Origin: Bacteroidales bacterium UBA5342
GTDB lineage: Bacteria; Bacteroidota; Bacteroidia; Bacteroidales; UBA5342
Assembly: GCA_002408065.1 (NCBI GenBank)
Contig: DHQI01000015.1
Location: 1 to 45,051 of the forward strand
Direction of reading: 5' to 3'
Length of the DNA: 45,051 bases
In this document: positions 1 through 9,491 of the stretch, piece after piece
Layout of the letters: every line of letters starts with the position of its first letter
Position numbering within the stretch: the first letter of the stretch is position 1
Notes under the pieces: model-generated
Seen by the model: only the letters and a program-made list of their open reading frames with translations
Databases searched by the model: none
What the model was told of the DNA's origin: nothing
Made by a program: the position numbers and the translations under genes

Positions 1-43
1 CCCAGAAATTTCCCTTGATCCCATTTCACCTCAAATGCATCGT

Positions 44-88
44 AAAAAAAATGGGCCACGACACATATCGCAACCCATTTTATTTTTT
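44..88 (-). terminator. Intrinsic terminator of fabD
   Basis: Inverted repeat AAAATGGG (48-55) and CCCATTTT (74-81) with a 18-nt loop and A/T tracts on both sides, about 20 bp past the fabD stop. On the minus strand it ends in a long T run, as expected of a rho-independent terminator. The loop is long, so the fold is plausible rather than certain. Confidence 0.6.
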
Positions 89-107
89 AAGATCCCTTAT
101 AAAAGCA

Positions 108-989
108 TTAAGCTTCAAATACCGCAGAAGCAGCCGGCATTTTACGATCTACTTTTTTGATCATACCTTGCAGTGCACGACCTGGTCCTACCTCAGTAAA
201 TTCAACAGCACCGTCAGCAATCATATTCTGCACGGTTTGCGTCCATTTCACAGGTGAAGCCAATTGTTTTTTCAGGTTTTCTTTTATAACCGCAGGATCT
301 GTCTGAGCTGTTGCGGTTACATTTTGATATACCGGACACACAGGTATTGAAAACTCAGTAGCATCAATAGCCGCTTCCAATTCTACACGGGCCGGCTCCA
401 TCAGTGGAGAGTGAAAAGCTCCGCCCACAGGCAATTTAAGCGCGCGCTTAGCCCCCAATTCATTGAGTTTTTCGATGGCCTGATCTATACCGGCAACAGT
501 ACCGGAGATTACCAACTGACCAACAGTGTTATAGTTAGCCGCCACCACTATTTCGTCGATTTCTTCACAGACTTTTTCTACCACTTCATCTTCCAAACCA
601 ATGATAGCAGCCATAGTAGAAGGTGCCAACTCACAAGCTTTCTGCATAGCCATAGCACGCTGAGATACCAGTTTCAAACCGTCCTCGAAACTCATAGCAC
701 CAGCAGCCACAAGAGCTGAAAACTCACCCAAAGAGTGCCCCGCTACCATATCAGGTTTTACGTCCAGCACTTTGGCTAATATTACAGAATGTAAAAAAAC
801 CGCCGGCTGTGTCACCTTAGTTTGTTTCAGATCCTCATCGGTTCCGGCAAACATCAACTCAGTAATGTTGAAACCCAGAATTTCGTTAGCCTTATCAAAA
901 AGTTCTTGAGCTAAAGGAGAGTTGTCATAAAGATCTTTCCCCATACCTACAAACTGTGCTCCCTGTCCGGGAAATACATATGCTTTCAT
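108..989 (-). CDS. fabD: Malonyl-CoA:ACP S-malonyltransferase FabD
   Basis: Transfers malonyl from malonyl-CoA to acyl carrier protein, supplying the extender unit for cytosolic type II fatty acid synthesis. The 293-residue product begins MKAYVFPGQGAQ, the canonical N-terminus of the family. It has the nucleophile motif GHSLG (residues 84-88, Ser86) and the catalytic His194 in AFHSPL; QPAVF near residue 61 is also typical. The open frame continues 24 codons upstream to 1061, but that extension has no family match and lies in the presumed 5' leader below the -7 element at 1094-1101, so I chose the start at 989. The gene stands alone, with a terminator just downstream and about 290 bp to the next gene upstream. 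The assignment is secure. Confidence 0.96.
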   Translation of the reverse strand: MKAYVFPGQGAQFVGMGKDLYDNSPLAQELFDKANEILGFNITELMFAGTDEDLKQTKVTQPAVFLHSVILAKVLDVKPDMVAGHSLGEFSALVAAGAMSFEDGLKLVSQRAMAMQKACELAPSTMAAIIGLEDEVVEKVCEEIDEIVVAANYNTVGQLVISGTVAGIDQAIEKLNELGAKRALKLPVGGAFHSPLMEPARVELEAAIDATEFSIPVCPVYQNVTATAQTDPAVIKENLKKQLASPVKWTQTVQNMIADGAVEFTEVGPGRALQGMIKKVDRKMPAASAVFEA

Positions 990-1093
990 ACGTGTAAATT
1001 TGTTTTTGTTGCTTATGCTACCCGCTATAAAACAAAGACCAATATCTTTTCTAATGCGCATTGCATAAATGTTTAATTAGTTTTTTGAGAGCG

Positions 1094-1101
1094 CAAATAT
1101 A
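1094..1101 (-). promoter_or_regulatory. Putative fabD promoter -7 element
   Basis: Minus-strand TATATTTG matches the Bacteroidetes -7 consensus TAnnTTTG, about 105 bp before the fabD start at 989. No good -33 TTTG is visible at the expected distance. The rest of the 990-1282 gap holds only A/T-rich sequence and a weak hairpin near 1232-1251 (GGCAA/TTGCC) that could end the upstream gene. Confidence 0.5.
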
Positions 1102-1282
1102 GGTAAAAGTTAGCATTTGACAGCCACATATTCCATTCCGGATAGTCACTCCAATTTAACGTTTCAGCGCAAGAGCAAAACCCTAAATACCAGCATATCA
1201 ACAGACAAAACAAATGATGAAGCATCAAAAAAGGCAACCCTTATAGATTGCCCTCTTCAATGATGTTATGTTTTGGTTTTAA

Positions 1283-2110
1283 TTACACTTCCAACAAAGC
1301 ATTATAAAATTCGTCATATTTATTAATAAAATCCTCGTCACCAGGAAATTCCATCACCGGCAGGCCTTTACTCCTGGCGTATTCTAAAGCTTCTTGATCC
1401 ACCTCAGCATCACCACAAATTACCGCATCAGAGCTATCAATGCCAAGTTTAGAAACATTGGTATAAGTAGCCTCATCTACCAAGGCCACATCTTCGTCCT
1501 CAATACCAGGCATCTTAATCTTATTGCCCAGACCTGCTGCAAAAGGCTTTTGGAAAGCATCATTATACAACGTGTAAATAATTTTACTTTTTTCGAAGAA
1601 TACATCCTGCGAATAAATCTTCTTGATTAATAAAGGCACCGAAGAAGTCATCCAGCCATGGCAGTGAATAATGTCCGGAGTCCAACGGAGTTTTTTTACC
1701 GTTTCCAAAACACCCCGCGCGAAGAAAACAGACTTGATATCATTATCTTCCAGCTCATTTCCTTCCAAATCTTTCACCGTTACCTTCTGACTAAAAAAGT
1801 CTTCGTTATCGATAAAATACACCTGCATACGCGCTGCCTGAATGGAAGCCACTTTGATGATAAGCGGGTGATCGGTATCATCAATGATGATATTCATCCC
1901 CGAAAGACGGATCACCTCATGCAACTGGTGACGACGCTCATTAACACAGGCATAACGCGGCATAAAAGTACGTATCTCCCCTCCTAATTCCTGTATACCT
2001 TGTGGTAACTCACGACTTACGCGCGCCATCAAACTTTGCTCCATTACCTTATCCTCAGGGACAAAGGGTAACATCTCTTGCGATATAAATAGAACCTTTT
2101 TTTTATCCAT
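1283..2110 (-). CDS. Glycogen/starch synthase-like protein (GT5 N-terminal domain only)
   Basis: The 275-residue product resembles the N-terminal half of GT5 glycogen/starch synthases, which build alpha-1,4-glucan from NDP-glucose. It starts MDKKKVLFISQEMLPFV, the Bacteroidetes form of the GT5 N-terminal strand. It contains PDIIHCHGWMTS at about residues 145-156, corresponding to the GT5 region that holds a conserved active-site histidine. A full GT5 enzyme is about 470-550 residues; here the C-terminal nucleotide-sugar-binding Rossmann domain is absent and no second half lies nearby. The canonical KxGGL loop near the N-terminus is not evident either. Such short forms are commonly annotated as glycogen synthase in Bacteroidetes, but from sequence alone I cannot say it is active. 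It is monocistronic, with a strong promoter at 2152-2183. Confidence 0.75.
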   Translation of the reverse strand: MDKKKVLFISQEMLPFVPEDKVMEQSLMARVSRELPQGIQELGGEIRTFMPRYACVNERRHQLHEVIRLSGMNIIIDDTDHPLIIKVASIQAARMQVYFIDNEDFFSQKVTVKDLEGNELEDNDIKSVFFARGVLETVKKLRWTPDIIHCHGWMTSSVPLLIKKIYSQDVFFEKSKIIYTLYNDAFQKPFAAGLGNKIKMPGIEDEDVALVDEATYTNVSKLGIDSSDAVICGDAEVDQEALEYARSKGLPVMEFPGDEDFINKYDEFYNALLEV

Positions 2111-2151
2111 CTTTTACTCTACTTTTAAAATGCTTACTACCAAATAATTTG

Positions 2152-2183
2152 CAAAAATATATAAAAATTTTCTGATTTTCAAA
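2152..2183 (-). promoter_or_regulatory. Bacteroidetes sigma-ABfr promoter of the GT5-like gene
   Basis: On the minus strand, TTTG (2180-2183), a 20-nt spacer and TATTTTTG (2152-2159) match the -33/-7 consensus fully. It lies 42 bp upstream of the start at 2110. Confidence 0.75.
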
Positions 2184-2273
2184 ACATTATGCCAAGCAAA
2201 TTCATAACATTATTGATATAACACTAATTACAACACTGTTACAAGATATGGAACAAGTAATCCTTATCATCAC

Positions 2274-2307
2274 AAAAAGCCCCCTGAAATATATCAGAGG
2301 GCTTTTA
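2274..2307 (-). terminator. PUL1 terminator (dispersed 34-bp hairpin, copy 1)
   Basis: A hairpin with arms AAAAGCCCyCTGA and TCAGrGGGCTTTT and a 6-nt loop, 38 bp past the GH30 stop. In minus-strand RNA the stem is closed throughout with one U-G wobble; in plus-strand RNA the same position is a C-A mismatch, so it favours minus transcription. Identical over 34 bp to 21081-21114. Confidence 0.85.
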
Positions 2308-2345
2308 TCTGGTTTAAAAACTTACCAAAGTAATAGGTGTTGATT

Positions 2346-3761
2346 TTAATAAATAAGCGTTTGAATAGCGTGCGGAGGAATTTTCATTTTTAATGTTTCC
2401 CCTTCTACTATAAAGTTGTACTCTATCATCTTATCCGTTTTATTCATTACCACACTTACCATTTCTCCCTTAGGGTTACGGAAGGTTGTAGCCAGAATAT
2501 CCGTATGGCTTGTAGTAGTACTCACACGCTTGGCGTTGAGTTCAATGAATTTTGAAAAATGACCGATATAATAATAGGTCGGTGTAAAAATCAACTCATC
2601 AGTACGCGTATCGGCATGAATGGGCGCGAAACAAAAATTCTGCACGTGATTTGGGCCACCGTTTTCATTCAACAATATGTTCCAATCTGTCCAGCCTACA
2701 GTGCCGGCATTAAAGTCATTAATCATTGACTCACCATAGCGCTCTGCATTGTTCCAGCGGTGATAGTGCTGACGTTCAAAACCCTCCTGACACCCTTCGG
2801 TAAACAGTAGATTCATCTCAGGGAATGATTCCTTAATATTTTTCAGGTTATCCCATTTAGGCGTACCACCAGCCCAGGTCTCGTACCAATGAAAACCAAT
2901 TCCCCAAATGTATTTAGCAGCTTCTTTGTCTTCAAATACCGTATTTGCTCTATGGCTGATCAGATCACGGTTATGATCCCAAATTACAATATTCTTATCC
3001 GCAAGACCGTTGCTCTCAAATGTAGGCCCTAAATAGTCACGCACAAAGTCACGTTCTTCTTCAGCAGTATAAATACAAGATTCCCAGCGCTGCACAGCCA
3101 TCGGTTCATTCTGAACGGTAACGCCCCATACATCGATGCCTTCATTTTCATAAGCCTGAATGAATTTCACATAATAATCGGCCCAGGACTGCCGGTATTC
3201 CGGCAATAGTTTTCCTCCCTGAAGCATATTCTTATTCGTTTTCATAAAAGCCGGCGGACTCCAGGGACTGGCATAGAACATATAATCGTCCCCTATTTTG
3301 TCCAAAGCCCTCTTAATCATCGGCAAACGGTACTGACGGTCGTGATCGATGGAGAATGTTTTCAGTTCAGCATCATCTTCATCTATATAGGTAAAACTAC
3401 CAGAACCAAAATCGGCACTATGAATACTAGTCCTGATAATTTTGTAATTAATCCCCTCTTCGGTAAAGTAAGCATCAAGTAAAACCTCCTGCTGTTTGGG
3501 GCTAAGCTTGTCAAAAACTTCTGAAGAGGCATCCGTTATAGCACCGCCAATCCCGATGAAGGTTTGAAACTCCTTGCGCGGGTTCACAAATACTGATATT
3601 TGATTTTCCAGCGGTTGTTCTGATGCTGAAAAAGCAACAACACCTGATTTTGTTAGCTGAAATTCAGTATTTTCTGCCGTTGTATATATGCTTGCTTCTT
3701 TCTCTTTGGCACATATAATTGTGCCAAGAGAAAGAGCAATTAGTAAACTCAATATCCTCAT
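2346..3761 (-). CDS. Glycoside hydrolase family 30 (beta-glucanase/glucosylceramidase-like)
   Basis: A secreted retaining GH30 glycosidase of 471 residues. Residues 1-18 form a signal peptide. The (beta/alpha)8 core follows, with GIGGAITDAS near 70-79, YASPWSPPAFMKTN near 163-176, the acid/base Glu219 in VQNEP and the nucleophile Glu322 in FTEG; a C-terminal beta domain runs from about 415. These motifs resemble the GH30_1/GH30_3 groups, which include endo-beta-1,6-glucanases. Linkage specificity is inferred from the GH3 and GH5 neighbours, not proven. I chose the start at 3761 because it gives a clean signal peptide and lies 4 bp past the upstream stop; the upstream start at 3827 would overlap that gene and precede the signal peptide with 22 hydrophilic residues. 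It is the last gene of the PUL1 operon. Confidence 0.9.
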   Translation of the reverse strand: MRILSLLIALSLGTIICAKEKEASIYTTAENTEFQLTKSGVVAFSASEQPLENQISVFVNPRKEFQTFIGIGGAITDASSEVFDKLSPKQQEVLLDAYFTEEGINYKIIRTSIHSADFGSGSFTYIDEDDAELKTFSIDHDRQYRLPMIKRALDKIGDDYMFYASPWSPPAFMKTNKNMLQGGKLLPEYRQSWADYYVKFIQAYENEGIDVWGVTVQNEPMAVQRWESCIYTAEEERDFVRDYLGPTFESNGLADKNIVIWDHNRDLISHRANTVFEDKEAAKYIWGIGFHWYETWAGGTPKWDNLKNIKESFPEMNLLFTEGCQEGFERQHYHRWNNAERYGESMINDFNAGTVGWTDWNILLNENGGPNHVQNFCFAPIHADTRTDELIFTPTYYYIGHFSKFIELNAKRVSTTTSHTDILATTFRNPKGEMVSVVMNKTDKMIEYNFIVEGETLKMKIPPHAIQTLIY

Positions 3762-3765
3762 CTGT

Positions 3766-6700
3766 TTATTCTTTGATAAGTTTAGCGACATGGTTACCTG
3801 CTTTAACCAAATAAACACCTCGCTCAATGCTTGAAATATCTAATGCCTTATCAGCAGAAACAATTTCTTTTATAAGCTGACCTGAAAGGTTGAAGAACAT
3901 TACTTTTTCACCTGCTTTAAGGTCTGATAAATAAAGAATGTCTGTGGCCGGGTTAGGATACATTTCCAATGCTTCAACAGCATTTACACTGCGGATTGAA
4001 GAAGTTGCGTCGTCTAACTCAGGTCCTTTCAAATCATCAATGTAGAAAGTATTCGCTTCAGCTACTCCACCATCAACATAAATAAAGATATGCGTAAATG
4101 TTGTATCAGGAATTTCATCTGCATTAAAACCGAAGTACAAGGTTTGCCATTGAGCAGTATCGCTTACCTGAGCATCTACTTCGATGGATTTACCACCTTC
4201 GTTTCCTTTTTCAGTACCTAGTTTAAAGCGAACATAGGTTTCTTTTGGCGAATAGATACGCATAGAGAAGATTTGACCTTTAGAGAAATCCACAGGATCA
4301 GTTAACTCAATATGCATACGCTCCCATCCTCCCCAGGTGATACCTTTATCCCATTGGGCACAGAAGTTAAGCATGCTGCTTGGGTCAGGGTCTGAAGCCA
4401 ATGTATTGATCGCTCCGGCAGGATCTCCCATAGCGTCCACGACTTCTGTCATTGTATTACCGTCAAAATCTTCGTATACCACCATAGCTGTTGCATCTCC
4501 AGTAGTAAATGTACTACTCAGACCTTTGGCATTTTGCTTAAGAGCAGGGTAACGTAATACGTCATCTTTAAGTCCAAACCAATAGGTCGTTTGGGCATCC
4601 AAAGGCATAAGAGGTGTTACAGACAAAGTGTTCTTAGCATCGTTAACAGCCACAAATGAAGGCACTATCTCACCGTTCATATCCGTTTTTCTTAGCATCA
4701 ACATTGTAGCTAAAGTATCGGCGTTTAGTTCTGCATCGGCATCCATCAGACCAAATGCCAAATTTGAAATAATGCTATAGGTAGAAAGTGTTGACACTCC
4801 TGTTGCCGCTGATTCCGGTGAGTATTTAGTCACCAGTTCAGGGGCTTTATGGCTAAAATAAACATCATCAAAATAGTATTTCTTATTGGCAGTAGAATGA
4901 TCACCAGCTGCATCGATATAGATAAGAATTTTATTAAGGTTGCTTGGCTCTGTGCCTGAGAAATCAAAGAAAAGCTCACTCCACTTTCCGGTTTGACCGG
5001 CTTCTACCTGCGTATGAATTTCACGGTTTACCCACCACTCTGACGAATTCTCAAATTTAGCGGTAACAGTTACCGGAGCATCAGCCCAGACCTTAATACG
5101 TAAATATGGAGTTGCTAAGAAATTGATAGCAGCATCCAGTTCTGCACCAATATTTGTTTGATCAGATTTAAGCCAGGTAAATTCACCAACACTGTCAGAT
5201 ACGTTAATACCAATCTTATCAGGATTTTCTACTTTAGCAAAAGTAGCAGAGCCATTCCAGCTTCCGAAAGCAGTCAAATTCACCGTTTCATAATCGGCCA
5301 ACATCACAGAATCAGCAGGAGCTTGAACTTCTGTTGTAAAAGTGCTCATTATTCCATTAACAACAGAAGAATTGTTATCTTCCAACTCTACCATATCATC
5401 TTTAATACCGAAAGTATAGCTTGTATTTTCGTCTAACATTTCGTTTAATTCCAATGTTATGACTTTCTTATCACCAGAAATCATTGCAGTATAGTCCGAG
5501 AAATCAGCACCGGCTTTTTTCATCATAACAAGCGATGAAGGATCTGTAATCTCACTATCATCAATATGACGCATTGCCACTTCAGAGCTAATTGTTACTT
5601 TGGAGGTATAAACACTCACTTCGGTGCTACCATCCTGAGGCGAAGTAACGATAGGCAATGAAAGCAGAGCAGGGCCTTTTACATTGTCGAACAAAAGCGT
5701 AGCTCCACTGCCACCTAAGTCACCATAAAGCAATAAATATTTGATAGCCTCACCTGAAAGGTCAGAATCGGCATAATCAAAGTAAACAGTTGTCCACTGT
5801 CCGCCTACGATATCCAATTCCCGCTTATGCGTAGCATCATCTTTTTCTTCACCATCCGGAGAAATAATCAGACGTACACGTGTATCATTTTCAGAGTAAA
5901 CATCAAAAGCAAAGATTTTATCACCCGATAAATCTACCGGATTAGCCAACTCCATTCTTACACGCTCATAGCCCCACCAAGAACCACCTTTAGCCCATTG
6001 CAAAGCCTGTGTGGTATTACCATTGCCACCGGCTACGGTATCTAAAGCGCCTGCAGGATCACCTAATGATTCAATTTTAACTACTGAAGACATACCGTCA
6101 AAGTCGGTATATACTTCCATAGCAGGAGCATCTCCGGTGGTAAAAGAAGTACTAAGGCCTGTCACAGCACTGTTATCTAAGGTATACTGTAAAGCATTAT
6201 CAGTCACAGAACAGACATAAACTGTATTAGCATCCAAAAGACTAGCAGGTGTGACAATAATCTTCGTAGAATCACTATTCACTGCTACCGAAAAAACAAC
6301 ATCCTCTGTCCCTTTTTTAAAAGAGACAACAGAAGCTAAATTGCTACTCAAGTCAGAACCATCAGCCATTTTAAGACTATTATTAGCAGTAAAAGCTACA
6401 CTGCTAAATACATCCACACCGGTAGCATTATCCTCAGGTACAGAGTTAATTTCCAAACTTGCAAGCGGAGGTCCTTGAATATCATCCAGGTAATAAGTAT
6501 CTGTATCCCCGTTTCCACCATTGAAATAGATATCAATAACCTTATAAGCTTTGTCTCCGGCCGAAAACGTTTTGTCTGAAAAATCAATTTCAAATTCCTG
6601 CCAGGTATTGGCTGCAGTAATTTGTGGGTCTAATGGAGGAGTCGCATTATTGGTTTCCACAGCTCCATTGTCTCCATCCGTTGTCAGCTTAAAGCGAATA

Positions 6701-7023
6701 GGCACATTTGTAGGCGCATATGCTTTGAATTTAAACGTTTTATGAACGCTAAGATCTAAAGGACGATCAAATTCGAAACGGATACGATCCCAACCACCCC
6801 AGGAACCGGCTTTATTCCATTGCAATACATTATTACTTGCATTAGCCGGATCCGCCACTATACTGGACGATAAATCCGGACTAGCAATGTTGTCACCGAT
6901 ATGGGTAATACTGCTGTATTCAGCTACACCATCAAAATCGGCAAGCATTGTAAAATCTACAGCACTAACATTGATAAGCCCGCCCATAAGCAGACTTATG
7001 ATTACAAAAGTTAACTTTTTCAT
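3766..7023 (-). CDS. T9SS-exported multi-module protein: four CBM-like domains, three Ig-like domains
   Basis: A secreted 1085-residue protein without a recognisable catalytic domain. After a signal peptide (about 1-21) it alternates four CBM-like beta-sandwiches of roughly 150 residues (about 22-185, 303-452, 573-730, 848-1005) with three Ig-like domains of Big_5/SbsA type (about 190-300, 455-568, 735-845). Three of the CBM-like units (the first, second and fourth) share the core W-G-G/Y-W/Y-E/D-R followed by a PVDLS-like strand, and all four end in a YYLDDI/FYIDDL-like strand; the third is the most divergent. Residues 1017-1085 are a type A T9SS sorting tail (MYPNPATD...GVYLVKAG...KLIKE), so export and surface anchoring or release by PorU are expected. 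It sits between GH3 and GH30 in PUL1 and is probably a glycan-binding scaffold. A divergent CBM11/CIA30-like fold is the closest resemblance I see; binding is inferred. Confidence 0.8.
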   Translation of the reverse strand: MKKLTFVIISLLMGGLINVSAVDFTMLADFDGVAEYSSITHIGDNIASPDLSSSIVADPANASNNVLQWNKAGSWGGWDRIRFEFDRPLDLSVHKTFKFKAYAPTNVPIRFKLTTDGDNGAVETNNATPPLDPQITAANTWQEFEIDFSDKTFSAGDKAYKVIDIYFNGGNGDTDTYYLDDIQGPPLASLEINSVPEDNATGVDVFSSVAFTANNSLKMADGSDLSSNLASVVSFKKGTEDVVFSVAVNSDSTKIIVTPASLLDANTVYVCSVTDNALQYTLDNSAVTGLSTSFTTGDAPAMEVYTDFDGMSSVVKIESLGDPAGALDTVAGGNGNTTQALQWAKGGSWWGYERVRMELANPVDLSGDKIFAFDVYSENDTRVRLIISPDGEEKDDATHKRELDIVGGQWTTVYFDYADSDLSGEAIKYLLLYGDLGGSGATLLFDNVKGPALLSLPIVTSPQDGSTEVSVYTSKVTISSEVAMRHIDDSEITDPSSLVMMKKAGADFSDYTAMISGDKKVITLELNEMLDENTSYTFGIKDDMVELEDNNSSVVNGIMSTFTTEVQAPADSVMLADYETVNLTAFGSWNGSATFAKVENPDKIGINVSDSVGEFTWLKSDQTNIGAELDAAINFLATPYLRIKVWADAPVTVTAKFENSSEWWVNREIHTQVEAGQTGKWSELFFDFSGTEPSNLNKILIYIDAAGDHSTANKKYYFDDVYFSHKAPELVTKYSPESAATGVSTLSTYSIISNLAFGLMDADAELNADTLATMLMLRKTDMNGEIVPSFVAVNDAKNTLSVTPLMPLDAQTTYWFGLKDDVLRYPALKQNAKGLSSTFTTGDATAMVVYEDFDGNTMTEVVDAMGDPAGAINTLASDPDPSSMLNFCAQWDKGITWGGWERMHIELTDPVDFSKGQIFSMRIYSPKETYVRFKLGTEKGNEGGKSIEVDAQVSDTAQWQTLYFGFNADEIPDTTFTHIFIYVDGGVAEANTFYIDDLKGPELDDATSSIRSVNAVEALEMYPNPATDILYLSDLKAGEKVMFFNLSGQLIKEIVSADKALDISSIERGVYLVKAGNHVAKLIKE

Positions 7024-7123
7024 AATACGTAATTTAAATTAGACATAAATAGTAAGACTAAAACCAGACTTGATACAGGCATTAGCATAGGAATTCTTTT
7101 CTTTGTAATTCATCATTAATTCT

Positions 7124-7143
7124 AAAAAAACAGGTCTGTTTTT
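7124..7143 (-). terminator. Hairpin between GH3 and the CBM-like gene (attenuator or terminator)
   Basis: A perfect inverted repeat AAAAACAG (7126-7133) and CTGTTTTT (7136-7143) lies 38 bp after the GH3 stop in the only long gap (157 bp) of the PUL1 operon. Partial termination here would lower expression of the last two genes. A weak -7-like TATTTATG lies nearer the next start; no convincing second promoter is seen. Confidence 0.45.
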
Positions 7144-7180
7144 CAACCGACTAAAGGCTAAAGAATCTACAACACGTACT

Positions 7181-9478
7181 TTAGTTGTATGTAATCGTTG
7201 TTTTCAGCTTAGCAACCATCAGGTCAAAATCGCCGGCTTCGGTCACCCGCTCCGATGCAGCATTGATAAATGACAAGTCTTGTGCAGACAGTTCAAATAA
7301 AACCGTTTGACTTTCTCCAGCTTTCAAATTAATTTTTTCGAATTTGCGTAAGCGTTTTACATCCGGTGTAACGGAAGCATATTGGTCGGCAGAATAGAGT
7401 TGTACGACTTCTTTTCCATCGACGTCACCAGTATTGCTTACTTTCACACTTACAGTAATTGTTTCGTCTCCTGAAAAGTTGTTTTCTGAAACGTTGAGGT
7501 CTGAGTATTCAAAAGTGGTATAGCTCAAGCCAAAACCAAATTCAAACTGAGGATAAAATCCGCCACCATAATCGTACATCCCATCCGGCGACACACTTTC
7601 TTCACTTGGTTTGTGATTATAAACCACCAAAGTATTGCTATACATCGGGTAGGTATAAGGCAGCCTACCTGAAGGGTTAATGTCGCCCGAAAGAATATCA
7701 GCCAAAGCATCTCCTCCAAAATTACCTGGCAGATAGCTTTGTAAGACAGCCTCCATTTCCGGTACCAAGCGGCGTATGATGCGTGGACGGCCTTCGTTCA
7801 GCACCAATACAACAGGTTTTCCGGTTTTTGCTAAAGCCAAAGCCAGATTTTCCTGATTTTCAGAAATCATTAAATCGTGAAGATCTCCCGGTTTTTCGGT
7901 ATACGTATTTTCACCCAAACATAAAACGACCACATCAGCTCTTTTCGCTGCAGCTACTGCCGCAGGAATGTCGATATTGTACTCTTCGTGATAGGCTGCG
8001 TACATATTATACTCTACACCTGCTACATAATCAACATTTTGCTTACCAAACTCATTTTGAACAGCTTCTAGTATTGTATTATAACCTTCAGCAAATTCGT
8101 GTACTTTTTCACCCTGCCAGGAATATGACCAACCACCGTTCAATGTACGCATACTGTTAGCGTTGGGGCCTGAGACTAAAATCCTTGTCCCCTTTTTCAG
8201 AGGTAATACAGCATCCTTGTTTTTCAGCAAAGTAATGGATTCACTTGCGGTAGCATACGCTGATTTCTCAAAAGCTTTGCTACCAAACTTCGGATAATTA
8301 CTGGCCGATGGTTGAGGATTTTTAAACAAACCTAACTTGTACTTCATATTCAATACCCGACGTACAGCATCGTCCAAACGCTCCATACTAACCTCACCCT
8401 CGTTCACCAACTCCACCAAAGCCTCGCAATATCGTTGGTACTGGTAAGGAACCATCGACATATCCAAACCGGCATTAATACCCATCTTGATCGCTTCCTT
8501 GTGCGATGATGCTATTTTGTCTCGATTATAAAGATTCTCAATATCAGCCCAATCGGACACCACCAAACCGTTAAAACCCAACTCTTTTTTCAAAAGATTG
8601 GTAAGAATATCATAACTAGCGTGAACAGGGATACCATTAATAATTCCCGAATTAATCATCACAGAAGCAGCACCAGCTTCTATAGCTGCCTGAAAGGAAG
8701 GCAAATGATATTCTCTCATTGCCACCTCAGATAGTTCTGCCGGTGTACGGTCTTTGCCCGAATTAGCTGCCGAATAACCCAGAAAATGCTTCAGACAAGC
8801 AGCGACGTTCGTTTCTGACGACAAGTCATCGCCCTGATAACCAGCGACAGCAGCTTTTCCCATTTCAGTTACCAGGTAAGGGTCTTCGCCATAAGTTTCC
8901 CAGATACGTGCCCAGCGAGGGTCTTTACCCAAATCCAACACCGGCGAAAAATTCCAGGGAATGCTAGAGGCACGCGTTTCATATGCTGTAATTTCAGCGC
9001 CACGTTTAGTCAGTTCAGGATTCCAGGTGGCAGCCTGCCCTATTTGCTGAGGAAAAAAAGTAGCACCAGCAGTGTAAGTAGCCCCGTGGATAGCATCAAT
9101 ACCATAAACTACCGGGATCTGAAGACGAGCTTCCCCGGCAATTTCCTGAATACCTCCTACTATCTCGCTCCACTTTTCGGGAGTGCGGGCACGGTTATTG
9201 GCCGTATTAAGCACTGAGCCTACGTGATATTTCAACAAGGCTTCACGCACCAATTCATCATCCAATTTTACGGGTTCATCACTTACCCAAACCGTATCAC
9301 CTACAGTGATAACATCTAAGGTGATCTGAGCCGTCTGTCCCACTTTCTCTTCTACTGTCATCTGACTGATAAGCTTTTCCACTTCGGGAATACGCTCAAC
9401 TGTATCTTTCACACTACCACCGCACGAAGACAGCAATAACAGTAAGACACTTATTTTAAAAAGGGAAATTCTTTTCAT
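7181..9478 (-). CDS. Glycoside hydrolase family 3 beta-glucosidase, lipoprotein
   Basis: An exo-acting retaining beta-glucosidase that would release glucose from beta-gluco-oligosaccharides, probably in the periplasm. The 765-residue product has a lipoprotein signal (lipobox LSSC, Cys19). The GH3 N-terminal barrel follows, with KHF at 230-232 and the nucleophile Asp309 in VVSDW, then the GH3 C-terminal alpha/beta sandwich (about 400-640) and a fibronectin III-like domain (about 680-750). Size and layout match the BglX group. I preferred the start at 9478 over the in-frame ATG at 9499 because it places the signal peptide at the N-terminus and avoids overlap with the GH5 stop. It lies 13 bp after GH5 in the PUL1 operon. 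Confidence 0.93.
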   Translation of the reverse strand: MKRISLFKISVLLLLLSSCGGSVKDTVERIPEVEKLISQMTVEEKVGQTAQITLDVITVGDTVWVSDEPVKLDDELVREALLKYHVGSVLNTANNRARTPEKWSEIVGGIQEIAGEARLQIPVVYGIDAIHGATYTAGATFFPQQIGQAATWNPELTKRGAEITAYETRASSIPWNFSPVLDLGKDPRWARIWETYGEDPYLVTEMGKAAVAGYQGDDLSSETNVAACLKHFLGYSAANSGKDRTPAELSEVAMREYHLPSFQAAIEAGAASVMINSGIINGIPVHASYDILTNLLKKELGFNGLVVSDWADIENLYNRDKIASSHKEAIKMGINAGLDMSMVPYQYQRYCEALVELVNEGEVSMERLDDAVRRVLNMKYKLGLFKNPQPSASNYPKFGSKAFEKSAYATASESITLLKNKDAVLPLKKGTRILVSGPNANSMRTLNGGWSYSWQGEKVHEFAEGYNTILEAVQNEFGKQNVDYVAGVEYNMYAAYHEEYNIDIPAAVAAAKRADVVVLCLGENTYTEKPGDLHDLMISENQENLALALAKTGKPVVLVLNEGRPRIIRRLVPEMEAVLQSYLPGNFGGDALADILSGDINPSGRLPYTYPMYSNTLVVYNHKPSEESVSPDGMYDYGGGFYPQFEFGFGLSYTTFEYSDLNVSENNFSGDETITVSVKVSNTGDVDGKEVVQLYSADQYASVTPDVKRLRKFEKINLKAGESQTVLFELSAQDLSFINAASERVTEAGDFDLMVAKLKTTITYN

Positions 9479-9491
9479 AGTTATATGTTTT

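Noticed and set aside
990..1061. N-terminal extension of FabD from the ATG at 1061
   Set aside because: Family members begin at MKAYVFPGQGAQ; the extra 24 residues have no counterpart and look like translated leader.
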